Origin: Phanerodontia chrysosporium
Taxonomy: Eukaryota; Basidiomycota; Agaricomycetes; Polyporales; Phanerochaetaceae
DNA length: 64,000 nucleotides
Direction: 5' to 3'
Assembly: GCA_001910725.1 (NCBI GenBank)
Contig: MJGA01000012.1
Span: forward strand, 887,165 to 951,164
In this document: positions 31,944 to 43,391 of the stretch, in pieces
Layout of the letters: each line of letters starts with the position of its first letter
How positions within the stretch are numbered: the first letter of the stretch is position 1
Notes under the pieces: generated by a model
What the model saw: only the letters and a program-made list of their open reading frames with translations
What the model was told of the DNA's origin: nothing
The model's database searches: none
Made by a program: the position numbers and the translations under genes

Positions 31944-33110
31944 TCAGTAAGAGTAGTGCGGTCTCCACTTCACTACACTCACATTGTGTGCGATACAGGC
32001 CGGAGGCATCTCTTCAATTTGCGTAGAAGTCGACTCCACACTTGCCGTACTCTTCTGGCTTTCCGCAGAGCTATTCACGGAGTGGCGTCTTCGCAGCTGC
32101 TGCGCTGCGCCAAGTATCCGCGAGAACCAAGAAGGGCGGGACTCGACGCTGGAAGGGCTATTTGAGCCCGAGCTGCGGGACCGTTGGGTAGCAGACGAAG
32201 ACCCGGATTGCCATGGCCCCAAGACGTCCTTTGCCTCGGCTTGCATGGAGATCTTTGGCCTGCCGAGTGCCCGACGAGTCTTGACTTTGTAGTATCGCAG
32301 GAAAAGGCACTGGTTGTGGGGAAGTGCGACGCCATCATGGGGCATAGCATTCTCGTTCGGCGGTGGTCCGCACCGCTGTTCGACTGACATGCTGACTTCC
32401 GTCCCGACCGAGACCTCGAATGCAGCGCGTGCATACGAGCCCGCAGACGCATTGAAGGAGATATCTTGCGCCTTTCCCTGATTCGAAAACGTCGCAATCG
32501 CCCACTCGGACGTCTTCAGCCAGCCCGACACGAGCACGATCGCGTCGGACGGCACGTCGTAGCCCCTCTCGACGGCAAAGTCATACCAGGACGCGTGGTG
32601 AGCCGCTATGTACTCCCGGAAATGGCGGTTCCGGATGTACCACGTCTGGTGTCCTGCGTCGCCAAGGACCGCAATCGCACCGCGGCTACTGTGGCAGCTG
32701 AACGTGTACGCTGCGCCAGACCCTGCTAAGCCGCTGTTCAAGATGAGACAGCGTGCGATCGCGACGACGAGTGAGGCTCACCTCGAAGTGGATGCTTCTG
32801 CGTTTACCTTCCGGTACGTTGTGGTGGTGGTGCAGATCGGCCCCGCAGAGACATGATGTTGCGCTGAGTGTAGAAGACGCTCATTGGGTTGCAACACGAC
32901 GAAGCCAGCCGGCACCCCGTCTTCATTAATAGGATCGCCTTCGGGCCGCATTGCGTTGAAGAGACGGATGAAACTGCCTTCGGAGACGAAGCCGACGTCC
33001 CCGATCTCAACCTCGCCAAACCGGGTTGGCTCAGGATGCCACAGAGGAAGTCCGTAGCCACGGCTGACGAGCTGTTCAGCGTAGACGATCGCGGCGCACG
33101 AGTCTGACAT
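31944..33110 (-). CDS. Agaricomycete-specific family protein (SRGYGLPLW family), unknown function
   Basis: Two exons (33110-32782 and 32733-31944) join in frame to 372 aa with a 49-bp intron. I know the pattern as a multi-copy Agaricomycete family without known function. It starts YAEQLVSRGYGLPLWHPEPT, followed by GEVEIGDVGFVSEGSFIRLF and NAMRPEGDP. The middle part has AYTFSCHSSRGAIAVLGDAG, then FREYIAAHHASWYDFAVERG, LVSGWLKTSEWAIATFSNQG, and a beta-rich segment before NQCLFLRYYKVKTRR. The C-terminal 80 residues are Ser-rich and probably disordered. No catalytic motif or signal peptide is visible. Confidence 0.75.
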
Positions 33111-33790
33111 ACGGCTAGCGTCGGAGGGCGGGTAAAGTGGATCGTCGACGACAGACAAGCCCAATCATGTTTTATCGTTCGGACGATGATGCACAGCTTC
33201 CTGTAAAGCGTTCTGTCAGTCTGCATCAGTCAATGCACGTCAAGTTGCTATGCTTACATCCGGACCCTGGATTGCGCAGCCCCAGAGGTACGAGAGGTAC
33301 TTTGCACGCCTGCAGTGCCGTTGGAGACGGTGTATGTGGTCCCGCAGCCGAGGCGGCGAGTCGGTAGCGCACCAACCAGAGTGACCGTGGGACGAGGTCT
33401 AGCGAGCGTCACAAACACTGTAGATGGGGAGGATTCACCTTCCGACACAGCCGCGCGTCACTCTGCGTCACTAGCTATCTCGTGTACTGCCAGGCAGCAG
33501 ATACATAGATTCCAACACGGCACAGAAAGTCAGCGTTTGGTAGTTGCTGAGGGCTAAGCTGGTCCCACCCTAGTTCTAGTTGTGATGGTAGATGGTATAG
33601 AACGCGGCTCCTCGGACGAGAATCTCGTATTTCTAGCGCCTTGTTATGCGGATATGGACCCATTGATGTACCAGTGCATTCGAGTTGCGTTCAAAGAGTG
33701 CCACGGGTTATTTGAAAAAACCACAAGGACATACAAAAGGATAAAGTCATAGCGTTTAGTGCTACCACGGAAAGCAAAAGAAAACAAAAA
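33111..33790. other. Intergenic region
   Basis: Short open frames only. One on the plus strand (33315-33470, PLETVYVVPQPRRRVGSAPT) is Pro/Arg-rich with no support. Confidence 0.4.
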
Positions 33791-33862
33791 TGACCACCGC
33801 AGGGGTCGAACCTGCAATCTCCTGATTCGTAGTCAGACGCGATGCCATTTCGCCAGGCGGCC
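33791..33862 (-). tRNA. tRNA-Arg(ACG), copy 1
   Basis: A 72-nt cloverleaf on the minus strand. Acceptor GGCCGCC pairs with GGTGGTC (two G-U), discriminator A. The anticodon stem is TCTGA/TCAGG with one G-U type pairing and loop CTACGAA (anticodon ACG, codon CGT). The T arm is GCAGG/CCTGC with TTCGACC. A T-run (TTTTTGTTTTC) lies just downstream. Identical to 51879-51950. Confidence 0.95.
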
Positions 33863-35937
33863 GTGATGTAACGTCTCACAAACACCAGTACGATGTCAGC
33901 AGCATATAATCACTTGTCACCCCACGTCGTTGTCTGTTGCGTCTTCTCTGGCTTCTAGCCATACGCATTTACCTTGTACTTAAGATTATACCGAGCCAGT
34001 TTGACGAAACTTACTGGCACATATCTGTGAGAAGTACAGAGAGCGAGATAGTCCACCACAATCGGACGACCGCTACTAGCTTTACCGGCTGCTGGTTGGG
34101 ATGAGGTTCTGATCTTTGAAAACTCCTGAGCACCCCCAAGGGCAGGGCTAGATATCCGTCAGCGCATTCCCGAGCCCTACGAAGAATGGCTGAACGACAG
34201 GTGCCGACGCAGCTGCGCCCGAGTATGCATCGCTCGCCTGTCGTCGCTCCGATGCCCATCGGTATCGATCTGGCGGAGGTCGTCCGCGTGGCTATCTCGC
34301 GCGTGGGGACGCATGGTAGGACGCAGCGTATTCGCTCCGGGGTAACCACGGAACGGGCGGCAGCGTGGCCGCCACAAGGCCGCCGGGTTCTACGGAGAAT
34401 GGTGAGCCTGGTGCGTGGGACAGGGAATGATGACCGAGGTGCGTGTGCCCTGCACGCCGTAATGACGTGGTTGGCAGCGAGAATGTAGAGCGAGATTGGT
34501 GAACAATTGGTGCCTTGGCGAGGTGCAGTCCTTCGGTTGTAAGGCTGCAAGTGTAGGCGCAAAACATTGCACGGACGCATTAGAGGACCCACGGCAACAT
34601 ACAGGACCACAATACGAAGCATCAATCCCCAAGGCTGCGCTGCGGGATCCATATGGCTCCTTCTGCGGAGGCAATTGAGAGAAAGCGGAGGCAATAACGG
34701 ACCGCAGAGCGACTGGATATGCACGTAGCAACGGCCGTCGATTGGCTACCCAGACAGGTCAATGCACAGAGCGCGTTATGCTTCAGAGACCGCGTAGAGC
34801 GTCGGAAATGTCTGACCGATGCCAGGCTGAGTCTCGGTGGTCGTTGAGCGGTATGCTGGAGATCAGACAAGCGGATGGCCGCCTGCTGATGTTCGGAAGA
34901 CCTCCAGGATTGCCCGAGGGTGGTTGCTTCCAGAAGCGGGGGCCGGTCCTCGAACGCGTGGCGTGTTGGGCCTCGGCACACTGGTGACCGACGCTTGGCC
35001 GATATAGCCTGGATGCGCGCAGTGGATAGGTGAGTGTGGAATCTCGCCCAGCGCGGTGCTCGCCCGAGGGCGCTGAGCGGCGGGCCGTTTCCAGAACAGA
35101 TGGGCTCGCCGTCCATCGTCCATCGCGCACGGTGCCTGGTGCGCCTGAAACGAGGGTGGCGGGCGCACCAGATGTCGCGTGGTCGACTGGACCGAGTGAA
35201 TTCCAAGGTGCTTGTGGATGACGTCGTGCGGCCAGAGCATCGCCTGTCGCGGTGCGCGACGTGCGGCGGGTTGTGGTCCCCGCGGAGCGCGTCGGCGCTG
35301 CGTGTGCCGGGACGGCACCCCCGACGACGGTGATTGGGTCGGGCAAGGCTACGTGGCGCAGCCGTCCGCGGCGTCGCCCGTGGTCGGGGACGAGCCGCGG
35401 TGCCTTCAGAATCAGGCACGGGTTTAGCCTGGACGGAGGCCATTGGCTCGCGAGGGCGGCGTACCAGGGCGTGCTGGGCTGCTGGCGGGGGCCGCGCCAG
35501 CGTCCAGCGTGGACGGCAGGACGTGTGGGGGATTCTGGCTGAGTGCCTGGCCTAGCGGCGGCGGTGCATGCTCCGGGAGGAGGGAGCTCTTGCACCCGGG
35601 GCTGGAGTCTGGGGCCTGGCGAACAGAGCAGCCTATCAGTCAAAGTCGAGGGAACAAAAAGAGAGCAGGTGGAAGCAGCGAAGATATTGTAGGGTGAACA
35701 ACGTGGATTAGGCTGCGTCGTCGTCGAGTGCGGCGAGGGCCTGGAAAAGCGGGAAGGGGAGGATGGAAAGCGGAGGCGTGGAAAATATCACAGCCGGCGT
35801 TTGTCCTCGAATCGGCTGCAGATCGCCAAGCGCCCAAAACCGCTCCCGCTTCCAGTCAAAAGCGCTCTGCCCTCTCTCCCGCTCTCTCTACCATCTGCGC
35901 CCCCCTCCCTTCACCGTCGCACGACTTTTCGCGCAAC
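33863..35937. other. Long stretch without recognised gene, GC-rich in its second half
   Basis: Positions 33863-34600 show nothing. Positions 34620-35640 are GC-rich with long open frames on both strands (minus 34783-35643, 286 codons; minus 34622-35443, 273 codons). These are Pro/Arg-rich, overlap each other and match no domain; the lack of stops is best explained by base composition. The last 300 bp (35640-35937) are the probable promoter and pyrimidine-rich leader of the F-box gene. Confidence 0.4.
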
Positions 35938-37787
35938 ATGCACGCTCTTTCTTCGTTATCCCGCCGCACACCGGCGGAACCAGCCTGCTCGACCCAGCGC
36001 ACACCCAACGGAGACCACGTCGCTGCGGCAAGGCCGCTCTTCGCAAAGGCTTTCAAGTATGTGGGCAGGAGGTTCAGGGCAAAGAGGTGAGTTGCTTGCC
36101 ATGCTCTCTCCTTCTCTTCCTGGCTCTACTTTGCCCGACTCTGCCGTCTCTCGTCTCCGCTGCGCCACGCGAGCACCCAGCGGGAACTCAGTCAAGACAC
36201 GAGTGTCTGAACACGTTCCCAAACCACTCGTGTCCACCCAATCTGCACACCGAGATGCCCACGGCCTGCACCCCAACTCAGCTCCCGCCGTATGCGCAAG
36301 CCTCCCGTTTTACAATTGTTTCCATCACCATCACCATCTCTATTTACACTCATTTGTGACTGCGGTTTCTAACTGTTCCCGCTCGCAGGCAATCACCCAA
36401 ACAAGCCCAGGCGGCGACATCCGACTTTCCTTACCTTCCCCCGGAAGTATGGGGCGTGGTCATTCAGCAGGCATGCTCCCATGACTGCGACCCGCTCAGC
36501 GCGTCGCACCAACTCTCCTTCCTCGACGACACATCGACTCGCTTCGACTCGTACATGGCAGCGCTCAGAGAGAAGATGACACTGCTCTACGTCTGCAAGA
36601 CGTGGCATGCATATGCCATTGAGCACCTGTACGAGTTCATCTGGATATCCAGCGCCGCACAGGCCAAGAAGCTCGCCCACACCCTCGTCATGCAGTCATT
36701 GCAGTCTCCCACTCTCACGTACGGCTCCTTCGTCCGTCGGATACACATACAGACACCCGTGCTCGAGCGCTGCGCCCCTGCCGACTTGCTATCTATCGTC
36801 GAGCTGACTCCCAATCTCGTCGTCTACTCGGACCATCATTCACTCCAGCGCAGCCTTTACGACGACGGCCCTGACCCGAGGTGTAGCCCGGAAGCTATCC
36901 TCAAGCTTGTCGCGAACCCCAAGATTCGGCGGCTCAGCTGGACGAGCTACGGCGATGTGCCTTTCCAGCAGCGTATGACTCCGCTTCTGACGAACCTTGC
37001 CACCCAGCTCGAGTACCTCGAGCTCTCCTCGTGTTCGCCCAACTTTCGCGCGATGTTCTCACAGCCGACAACGGCAGGGACCAAAATGGACGTTCGGTTG
37101 CCATCGCTCAAGGCGCTCAAGGTGTCCCTGGATAACAACACGTTTGCCGTGCTGTCGAGCTGGGACATGCCGAATCTCACAAATCTTTCGGTGCTGTCCT
37201 CTGACTTCAGCTACACCGGCCCCGGCTTCGCATCGTTCTTCCAGGCCCACGGCGAGAAGCTTGTCCAGCTCGAGCTCGGTCACTCGTCCTCGCTCATCGA
37301 GAAGCACTATCTAACAGCGCCGCACCGCACGCAGCCGCCGACGCCTGTCCCGCTCGCGACCTGGTGCCCCAACCTCCGCGAATTCATCTGTTCCGCCGAC
37401 GCGGAATGGCACTGGCAATCGCCGGACTGGATCACGGCGCACATCCTTCTCCCCGCGCACCCCAACGTACAATTCATCGGGATCCGTGACATCGACAAGC
37501 GCATCCGCGACGACCCCGACGGCTTCTCGCGCGAGCCGTTCTTCACGCTCTTCGAACTCCTCGCGAGCCTCCTCCGCAAGGACGCGTTCCCGCAACTCAA
37601 GTATCTTCGCGACCTGAGCGCGGAGAGCCACCGCCTGCGCTCGTTCCGCCCGCAGGCACGCGTCGGTCAGTTCTGGGAGCGCGTCGTCGAGCTCAGTGGC
37701 AAGCGCGGCGTGTGGCTCGAGGACTGCCACGGCTTCAACATCAACATCCGCACTCTGCTCCGCGCGGAGCAGACACACTACGACTAA
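35938..37787 (+). CDS. F-box / leucine-rich-repeat-like protein
   Basis: Two exons (35938-36086 and 36389-37787) join in frame to 515 aa. After a basic N-terminus (residues 1-55) comes an F-box-like segment, FPYLPPEVWGVVIQQACSHD, followed by MTLLYVCKTWHAYAIEHLYE, the usual second half of fungal F-boxes. The rest shows irregular leucine-rich repeats (ILKLVANPKIRRLSW, LATQLEYLELSS, LPSLKALKVSLDNN, KLVQLELGHSSS). F-box proteins recruit substrates to SCF ubiquitin ligases; the target is unknown. The single intron is 302 bp, unusually long here. ATG 35938 is the first in frame, after a pyrimidine-rich leader. Confidence 0.75.
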
Positions 37788-38344
37788 ACCTTTGTTTGTC
37801 GTACATCATCGTCACCATCCCGGACTCAGACCCATACAATCTCGCTTTCACGTTTCGTTCTTGGTTCTCGTGGCGCATCTCCCATCTACATCACACTCGT
37901 CTCGGCCCCATGTACAATAGCACGGACTGTCTTGATACCTCATCTTCCGCTTCTTTGTGTACTCTTTCTGCTCCTTTGGATACCCGTGTCACATATCTGC
38001 CCCCCTCCAACTTCACGTTTCCGCATATTTCCTTTGGTTTTCCTGGTTTTGTCCGCATACAACCTCCGACTGTGGCATAGCTCCCCTCATACACCTGACT
38101 GTCGCATAGCCCCCGCCTCATACGCACTCCCGACTGTAGCCCTCCACATCCGCACATCTTGTTCATACTACCTCTGACTCTATGCCATTATATATGCTAG
38201 ATTTCTCACATACCGTTTCACCGCGTGAACAACCGTACATTTTCTTACTCTTGTATCAACTTGCACTGCCGAGCTTGGTGATTGCTCCTGACGAGAGAGC
38301 GATGTTATACACCACGGAATTACGCCGAATATAGATACATAACA
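37788..38344. other. Convergent intergenic region
   Basis: 3' ends of the F-box gene (plus) and the carrier gene (minus). Two related short stretches repeat at about 38075-38135 (CATAGC-CCCC-CTCATACNC). No gene found. Confidence 0.5.
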
Positions 38345-39853
38345 CTAAACATCCAGGAACCGCTTCCCCCACTGCCACACTGCAAAGCTGACCGCCGTCA
38401 TCGGCACAATCTTGAGGTAGCCAATGCTGAGCCCGACGTAGAACCCGCGCCAGCCACGCTGCTGCCAGATCGTGCTCACGGTCTCGCCCCAGCGCATCCA
38501 GCGGTCCGGATGCGTCAGCCCACCGACCTGCATCCGTCGTCGCACGACCTCAAACGGGTATGATACCGTCTGCGCGACCGCACCCGAGACCGCGCCAATG
38601 ACGAGGTCCGCGACTGGCGTCGGCCGCCGCTTGCGGCCGTCAGGTGCTGGCGGGATGAAGTGCGCACGTAGGAAGCCCCACGTGAGGAAGGACGTCCCCG
38701 CGTAGGGCACCATGCCCGTGAGTGTGACCGTGAAACCGCGGTAGAATTTGAGGATAGGCATGCGGGTGAAGAGTGTTGACGGTGCTGGGGGAGAGAGGTG
38801 GCAGACGAGGGTGATGGCGCTTTCGGAGCTTCGCGATAGACTTCAGATGCGGCTTGGATGAAGGTGGGTTTCGCGATGTGCCCGTTGTTGGTAGAGCGGG
38901 TGTGGAAAGCCATGCGAACGCGGATAAGGTCTAATGGGTAGGTGAAAAATACAGATATCATTCCTGTAGAGAATAGCGTCAGTAAGGGCAAGCACACGGA
39001 GAGGGAACCGATCGGCCGTGGCATGGCGTAACAGTGGGGAGTAGTCCAATCAATAAAAAGCACCCTCTCAGTTCTTCTGGCCTATGAAGGGAACCAGCAT
39101 GCTCTGTATTTGGATGCTCGCAATGGGACAGTCTGTATGAAGGACGCAGTGCAACGCGATGCGGCGGCGAGGCGCGGAGCTAATGCAGATGAACGTCTTG
39201 CGACGCACACATAACGTTTCTACGTGACCAACCGGCGACAGCAACCCCAGTATGTTCACGATTCGCGCTACGACTGCCGTGGCCTTGACGCACCCAGACC
39301 GGAACAGGTTACGTACCAGATATAGCCCCAGCAGTAAACCTCCGAAGATTAGTTTGTGACTCCCGCGTGGGCATTAACAGCTATGAAAGGTCAGTGCAAA
39401 GAAGCATGGGTATGACGAGAAACGTACATGCTCTATCTGGTCGTATGCCATGAATTTAATGGCCGCGTACGGGAAGATACGCAGTAGGGTCGCGGAGTGG
39501 CCCTGGAATAGGCCCATAACGCCATTTTCTCTGTATATCTGTGCGCCAGCACCGAACGCGCCGCTCCATGTTCCTGGCAGCAGAGTGAGTGCACGCAAGG
39601 AACTGCCATGGGTGTATGCATGCGTACCGGCATATTTCCGGAAGTCGGGGTTCGACGCCTGGAAGAGGATCTTGACTCTGTCAAGCGGTGCAACGACCGT
39701 CTTTGCCTGTATATGCTGAGCTCAGTATCGCCTGTGCGCGGACACCAGAGGCGGGGTACGCACGACGCAGCCTGCAACTCCTCCTGCCAGCCCTGAGCGC
39801 ACGATGTAGTGTAGACTCTGCTTGTCATGCTTGACCGCGCCATGAGAACTCAT
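38345..39853 (-). CDS. Mitochondrial carrier, LEU5/SLC25A16-like (CoA transport)
   Basis: An inner-membrane solute carrier with three repeats. The signature P-x-[DE]-x-x-[KR] is seen three times: [15 protein letters not shown] (repeat 1), [12 protein letters not shown] (repeat 2) and [14 protein letters not shown] (repeat 3). [20 protein letters not shown] and [20 protein letters not shown] are the matching even-numbered helix regions. The closest pattern known to me is yeast LEU5 and human SLC25A16, needed for mitochondrial CoA accumulation. Start ATG 39853, stop 38345. Introns include one of about 350 bp (about 39319-38967). Between EVYREAP (about 38835) and [14 protein letters not shown] (about 38775) the frame changes by one base with no GT-AG intron that repairs it. 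Confidence 0.8.
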
Positions 39854-40001
39854 CCGTTGCAGCCTGTGGTCGGATTTAGGTCATGTACGGTGCGGGACGA
39901 GAGGGAGAAAAAGAGGCAGAGAACGAGAGAGGGAGAGTGCGCGGGCTGAGGCTGAAGAGGCGGGCTCGGATCTCGGTCATGTCACCCCCACATCCGGGTT
40001 A

Positions 40002-40328
40002 TTGCTGATTTCATTGGGAAGGCCCTCGCGCCTATTTGCGATTTCCACCACGCCTAACCCCTAGCGCTGGGTTAAGAGGTCTCCAGCTTCGACCGCTCAT
40101 ATCTCGACGACCACGCATCCTTAACCCTCAATTCTTGCCTTATGCCATCCGCAACGTCTACGCGCAGGTCCTGACGGCGAAACTTTGGCGGCCAGCCTCC
40201 GCGACATCGTTTGGAACGAAAGCGCCGGTTCTGAGGCTCTCGGACGCGGAGAACGGCGACGACGCGTGAATGCGCCAGCGGTGGGCCGCCCCCACGGTCG
40301 GGAAAGGTGTTGGGCGTGTGTAAGGAGG
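40002..40328 (+). repeat. Foldback element, left arm
   Basis: Inverted match to 40925-41237 with small indels (extra CCCTCG at about 40023 and a few others). Confidence 0.8.
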
Positions 40329-40924
40329 GTTTCGACAATTCGGACCGGCACTCAGGTGCGTTATGTATGTGCCAATCGTCCTGTGCCAGATACTATCTGC
40401 CCCTTGGCGTTGTTCTGTAGTTGTAACACTATATCTACCACACAGAACCATGTATTCCGACGGGGCACAGATATAGAAGCTATATAAGGGCATGGGGATT
40501 ACTTCTACGCTGCGCCGTGCAGTTTGGGCAAAGATGACTTGTGGGTGACCTCACTCAGTCGATAATGGCAGCCAGACCGCTCTCCGAGGCGTGTGTGTCG
40601 TCGTAGATGATGTATTCTGCCTGCAGGAAAGGACTATCAAGGAGAGCTGGCCTGGAGCATGCAAGAGGGTGGGCTAATACTCCGTCATGTATTCTCTAGA
40701 GATTTTTTGCAACTTCTGAGCCTCCTGTGCTAAGTAAACAGCGACGGAGGGATCCTATATTCTACAATATGGTGGAATGTGGTCGCTCGAAGGTCCGGAG
40801 CACAGTGGTTGGGACTTGAGGACATCGCAGGGAGCATGGAGTGCTGAATCTCGCATGACAAGCAAGTCAGTCACACCATAGACACAGAGATACGCACTGT
40901 TCCGCTACTTTAAGTACCCTATGT

Positions 40925-41237
40925 CCTCCTCACACACGCCCAACACCTTTCCCGACCGTGGGGCGGCCCACCGCTGGCGCATTCACGCGTCGTCGCCGTT
41001 CTCCGCGTCCGAGAGCCTCAGAACCGGCGCTTTCGTTCCAAACGATGTCGCGGCGGCTGGCCGCCAAAGTTTCGCCGTCAGGACCTGCGCGTAGACGTTG
41101 CGGATGGCATAAGGCAAGAATTGAGGGTTAAGATGCGTGGTCGTCGAGATATGAGCGGTCGAAGCTGGACCTCTAACCCCAGCGCTAGGCGTGTGGAAAT
41201 CGCAAATAGGCCGAGGCCTTCCAAATGAAATCAGCAA
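40925..41237 (-). repeat. Foldback element, right arm
   Basis: Ends 137 bp before the HOP2 start codon, so it forms the outer part of that gene's promoter region. Confidence 0.8.
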
Positions 41238-41374
41238 AGGTCCGCCTTCCCCGCACTCGCGCTAGGTTCCGCCGTCGCGACCAATCTTGTCTCCTGCATT
41301 CCTGTCCACCACTTCCGCGTCCCCTCCCGTCCAGCATCGACAATACTGCACACCGCGCGTACCGTAGCAAAGCG

Positions 41375-42500
41375 ATGTCGAACAAGCCCAAAGCTGAAGC
41401 AAAGGTTCCGGTGCTCAAGGGCCAAGAAGGCACGCTTTCGCGCGTATGCTCCGTCGGCCGTCCTGACGTATCTCATGACCACTCCAGCGGAGGATACGGT
41501 CCTTGCATACATCAAGCGGGTGCGCACAATTTTCCCTATCATTCTGGGGGACAGTGCGTACGCCGCCACCCCGTAGATGAACCGCCCGTTTGGGGCTGTG
41601 GACGTCGCCGCAAACCTCAAGGGCGCCGTGCCGAAGACCGCGACCCAAAAGATCCTTGTCGCCCTCGCGGAGAAGGGCGAGCTCGTGCAGAAGACCTATG
41701 GTACGCTCAATGAATGTATATATGCGGGTAAATGTCACGTATGCTGCCTGTATGCTAGGCAAGACGACGTTCTTTGTCGCCAACCAGGCGAACCTCGAAG
41801 ACATGCCTGCTGAGAAGCTGAAGCAGCTCGAGGAGGAGCACAAGGCTATCGAAGAGGCGAACAAGGCACTTGCGTCCGAGCTAAAGGCTGCAAACGCAGG
41901 TACGCACTGCCTGAAGACGGTCTACTGTCCGCTCAGTCTCGCGAAGAGCTCGTCAAGCTCAAGGCGACGCCTACGGACGAGGACCTAGAAAGTCAGCTGC
42001 GAGAGACTATTCTCAAAGTATGTCGTACAACATGGCCATGTGCCTTTCTGTTGATGATTGCCGCGCAGGTCAAAAAGTGCGCTGCTCACTTGGAGCCGTT
42101 GCGTTCTGGCTCGTCCCTGGTCTCCGCCGACGACCTCGCGCAGCTGGACAAGGAATGGATCTACTGGCGCGCTGAGTGGGTCCGCCGCAAGAAGATATTT
42201 AACACGTACGTGATGCATACGTGCACCTGACCCTTCTCTGGCTCTCTGGTAGCCCTCGGCGTCCTCTCTTGGATATCTTGAACTGGTTCCTGGCGCATAC
42301 ATGCACTCTGGGTACTGACCTCTTGGGACCTGCTCGGCGACTGCAGCTTCTGGGCTCTGGCAACCGACGCGCTGCCGCCGCAGGATGCCTCAGTGCTGGC
42401 CGAAGACCTGGGCGTCGAGTACGACACGAGCGAACACGCCGCGCTGGAGAAGGGGCCGCTGTGCATGCCGGCGTCTGTGCTAGGAAAGCGCAGCCGGTGA
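41375..42500 (+). CDS. HOP2: Homologous-pairing protein 2 (TBPIP family)
   Basis: Meiotic recombination factor that, with MND1, stimulates Dmc1/Rad51 strand exchange in the nucleus. Seven exons give 237 aa: 41375-41429, 41488-41519, 41577-41700, 41759-41899, 41947-42017, 42069-42205 and 42347-42500. The N-terminal winged helix is DTVLAYIKRMNRPFGAVDVA followed by LKGAVPKTATQKILVALAEK and GKTTFFVANQANLED. A coiled coil follows (EKLKQLEEEHKAIEEANKAL), then the C-terminal capping part with LDKEWIYWRAEWVRRKKIFN. Intron 1 uses GC instead of GT at its 5' end in the only join that keeps frame (residues KGQE-AEDTV). Length and order match the family well. Confidence 0.88.
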
Positions 42501-42901
42501 CGGGCGAGAGAGTAGTGCGGGTTTGCTAGAGCCTAAACCTTGCTATGCAACGGATACCCGAGTGTACCACGGTGCCAGCGTGCTCACAGATGTATTTTTA
42601 TCTTTGCTGAGCGTCGCGAGTCAGGCGTGCGGCGCAGCGGGCGATCTGGAATGGCAAGGTACGCGTCGGCCGCGTTTGATGAGCATGCCGTCGACACGGC
42701 AACGAGGGCGTTTATAGTGACAAGAATACTTGACTGAAATTCCACGATGGTACTGTACAGCGGAGAATACACGGAAGAATAATATACACGAAGACGCGAT
42801 CGAGATGTATGCACGGTCATGCGCAAGGCGCAGGGAGCAGACGCGACGCGGGGAGCAGGTCAGTGAGTGTCAGCGTCAGACGCGAGGATGGCAAAGGCAG
42901 C
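42501..42901. other. Convergent intergenic region
   Basis: Between the ends of HOP2 (plus) and the small nuclear protein gene (minus). No gene or repeat seen. Confidence 0.5.
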
Positions 42902-43391
42902 CTAGTCATCGCTCGAGGGCTCGGGCTCGGGCTCGCTGGTGGCGGTCTCGTCGCCAGGCTTCTTGGTCTTTGCCTGTGGCGCCTTCTTCGTTCTGGCCTT
43001 GGGCTCTTGGCCGCGTCTCGGGTTCTCTGGAGCGTCCTTCCAGAGTGCACCGACCTGCGTTGGGGGATCAGACATGAGGGGAGAAGAGAAGAAGAGCAAG
43101 GTGAGCATACAGCTTTCATGATGTCCTTCTGAGCGACCTCAGGGTGCTCCTCCTTGTACTTCTTGAGGTTGTCTTTCATCCAGAGGTTGTATGCGCTCGG
43201 AGCACGCGTACCTACCATCGGTGTCAACGGGGGGAAGTGGTAAGGGTGCATATACTCACTCTTTGCCTTTGTCTTGCCCTCGTTGGAGGCCTTGGTCGCC
43301 GCCTTGGACCTCGTTTCTGCAGCAGGTGCCCCTGATGAGACGCGTCAAAGCGCAGATCGCGGTGAAACTGACCGGTGACTGTCTTGACCAT
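42902..43391 (-). CDS. Small YABBY/HMG-like DNA-binding protein
   Basis: About 114 aa from four exons (start ATG 43391, stop 42902) with three introns of 43-60 bp. The middle holds the HMG/YABBY-type segment RAPSAYNLWMKDNLKKYKEE followed by HPEVAQKDIMKAVGALWKDA, the basidiomycete form of this small DNA-bending fold. The N-terminus (TRSKAATKASNEGKTKAK) is basic, and the C-terminus is a Lys-rich then acidic tail ending SEPEPEPSSDD. It is probably a chromatin-associated protein; the target is unknown. It is divergent from the secreted glycoprotein gene. Confidence 0.7.

Larger units (their letters stand above)
40002..41237. mobile_element. Foldback element with long inverted repeats
   Basis: The left arm (40002-40328) and right arm (40925-41237) are inverted copies with high identity; both start TTGCTGATTTCATT at the outer ends and finish GGGCGTGTGT-AGGAGG at the inner ends. 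The spacer of about 596 bp has no gene. The arms encode the same phantom peptide (YAIRNVYAQVLTAKLW) on opposite strands. A clear target-site duplication was not seen. Long-armed non-autonomous elements of this kind occur in several DNA-transposon groups; which one is unknown. Confidence 0.75.

Noticed and set aside
33691..33885. Open frame across tRNA-Arg copy 1 (minus strand)
   Set aside because: It is the translation of the tRNA gene and its flank, not a protein gene.
34783..35643. 286-aa protein on the minus strand
   Set aside because: Very Pro/Arg-rich with overlapping open frames on the other strand; explained by GC content.
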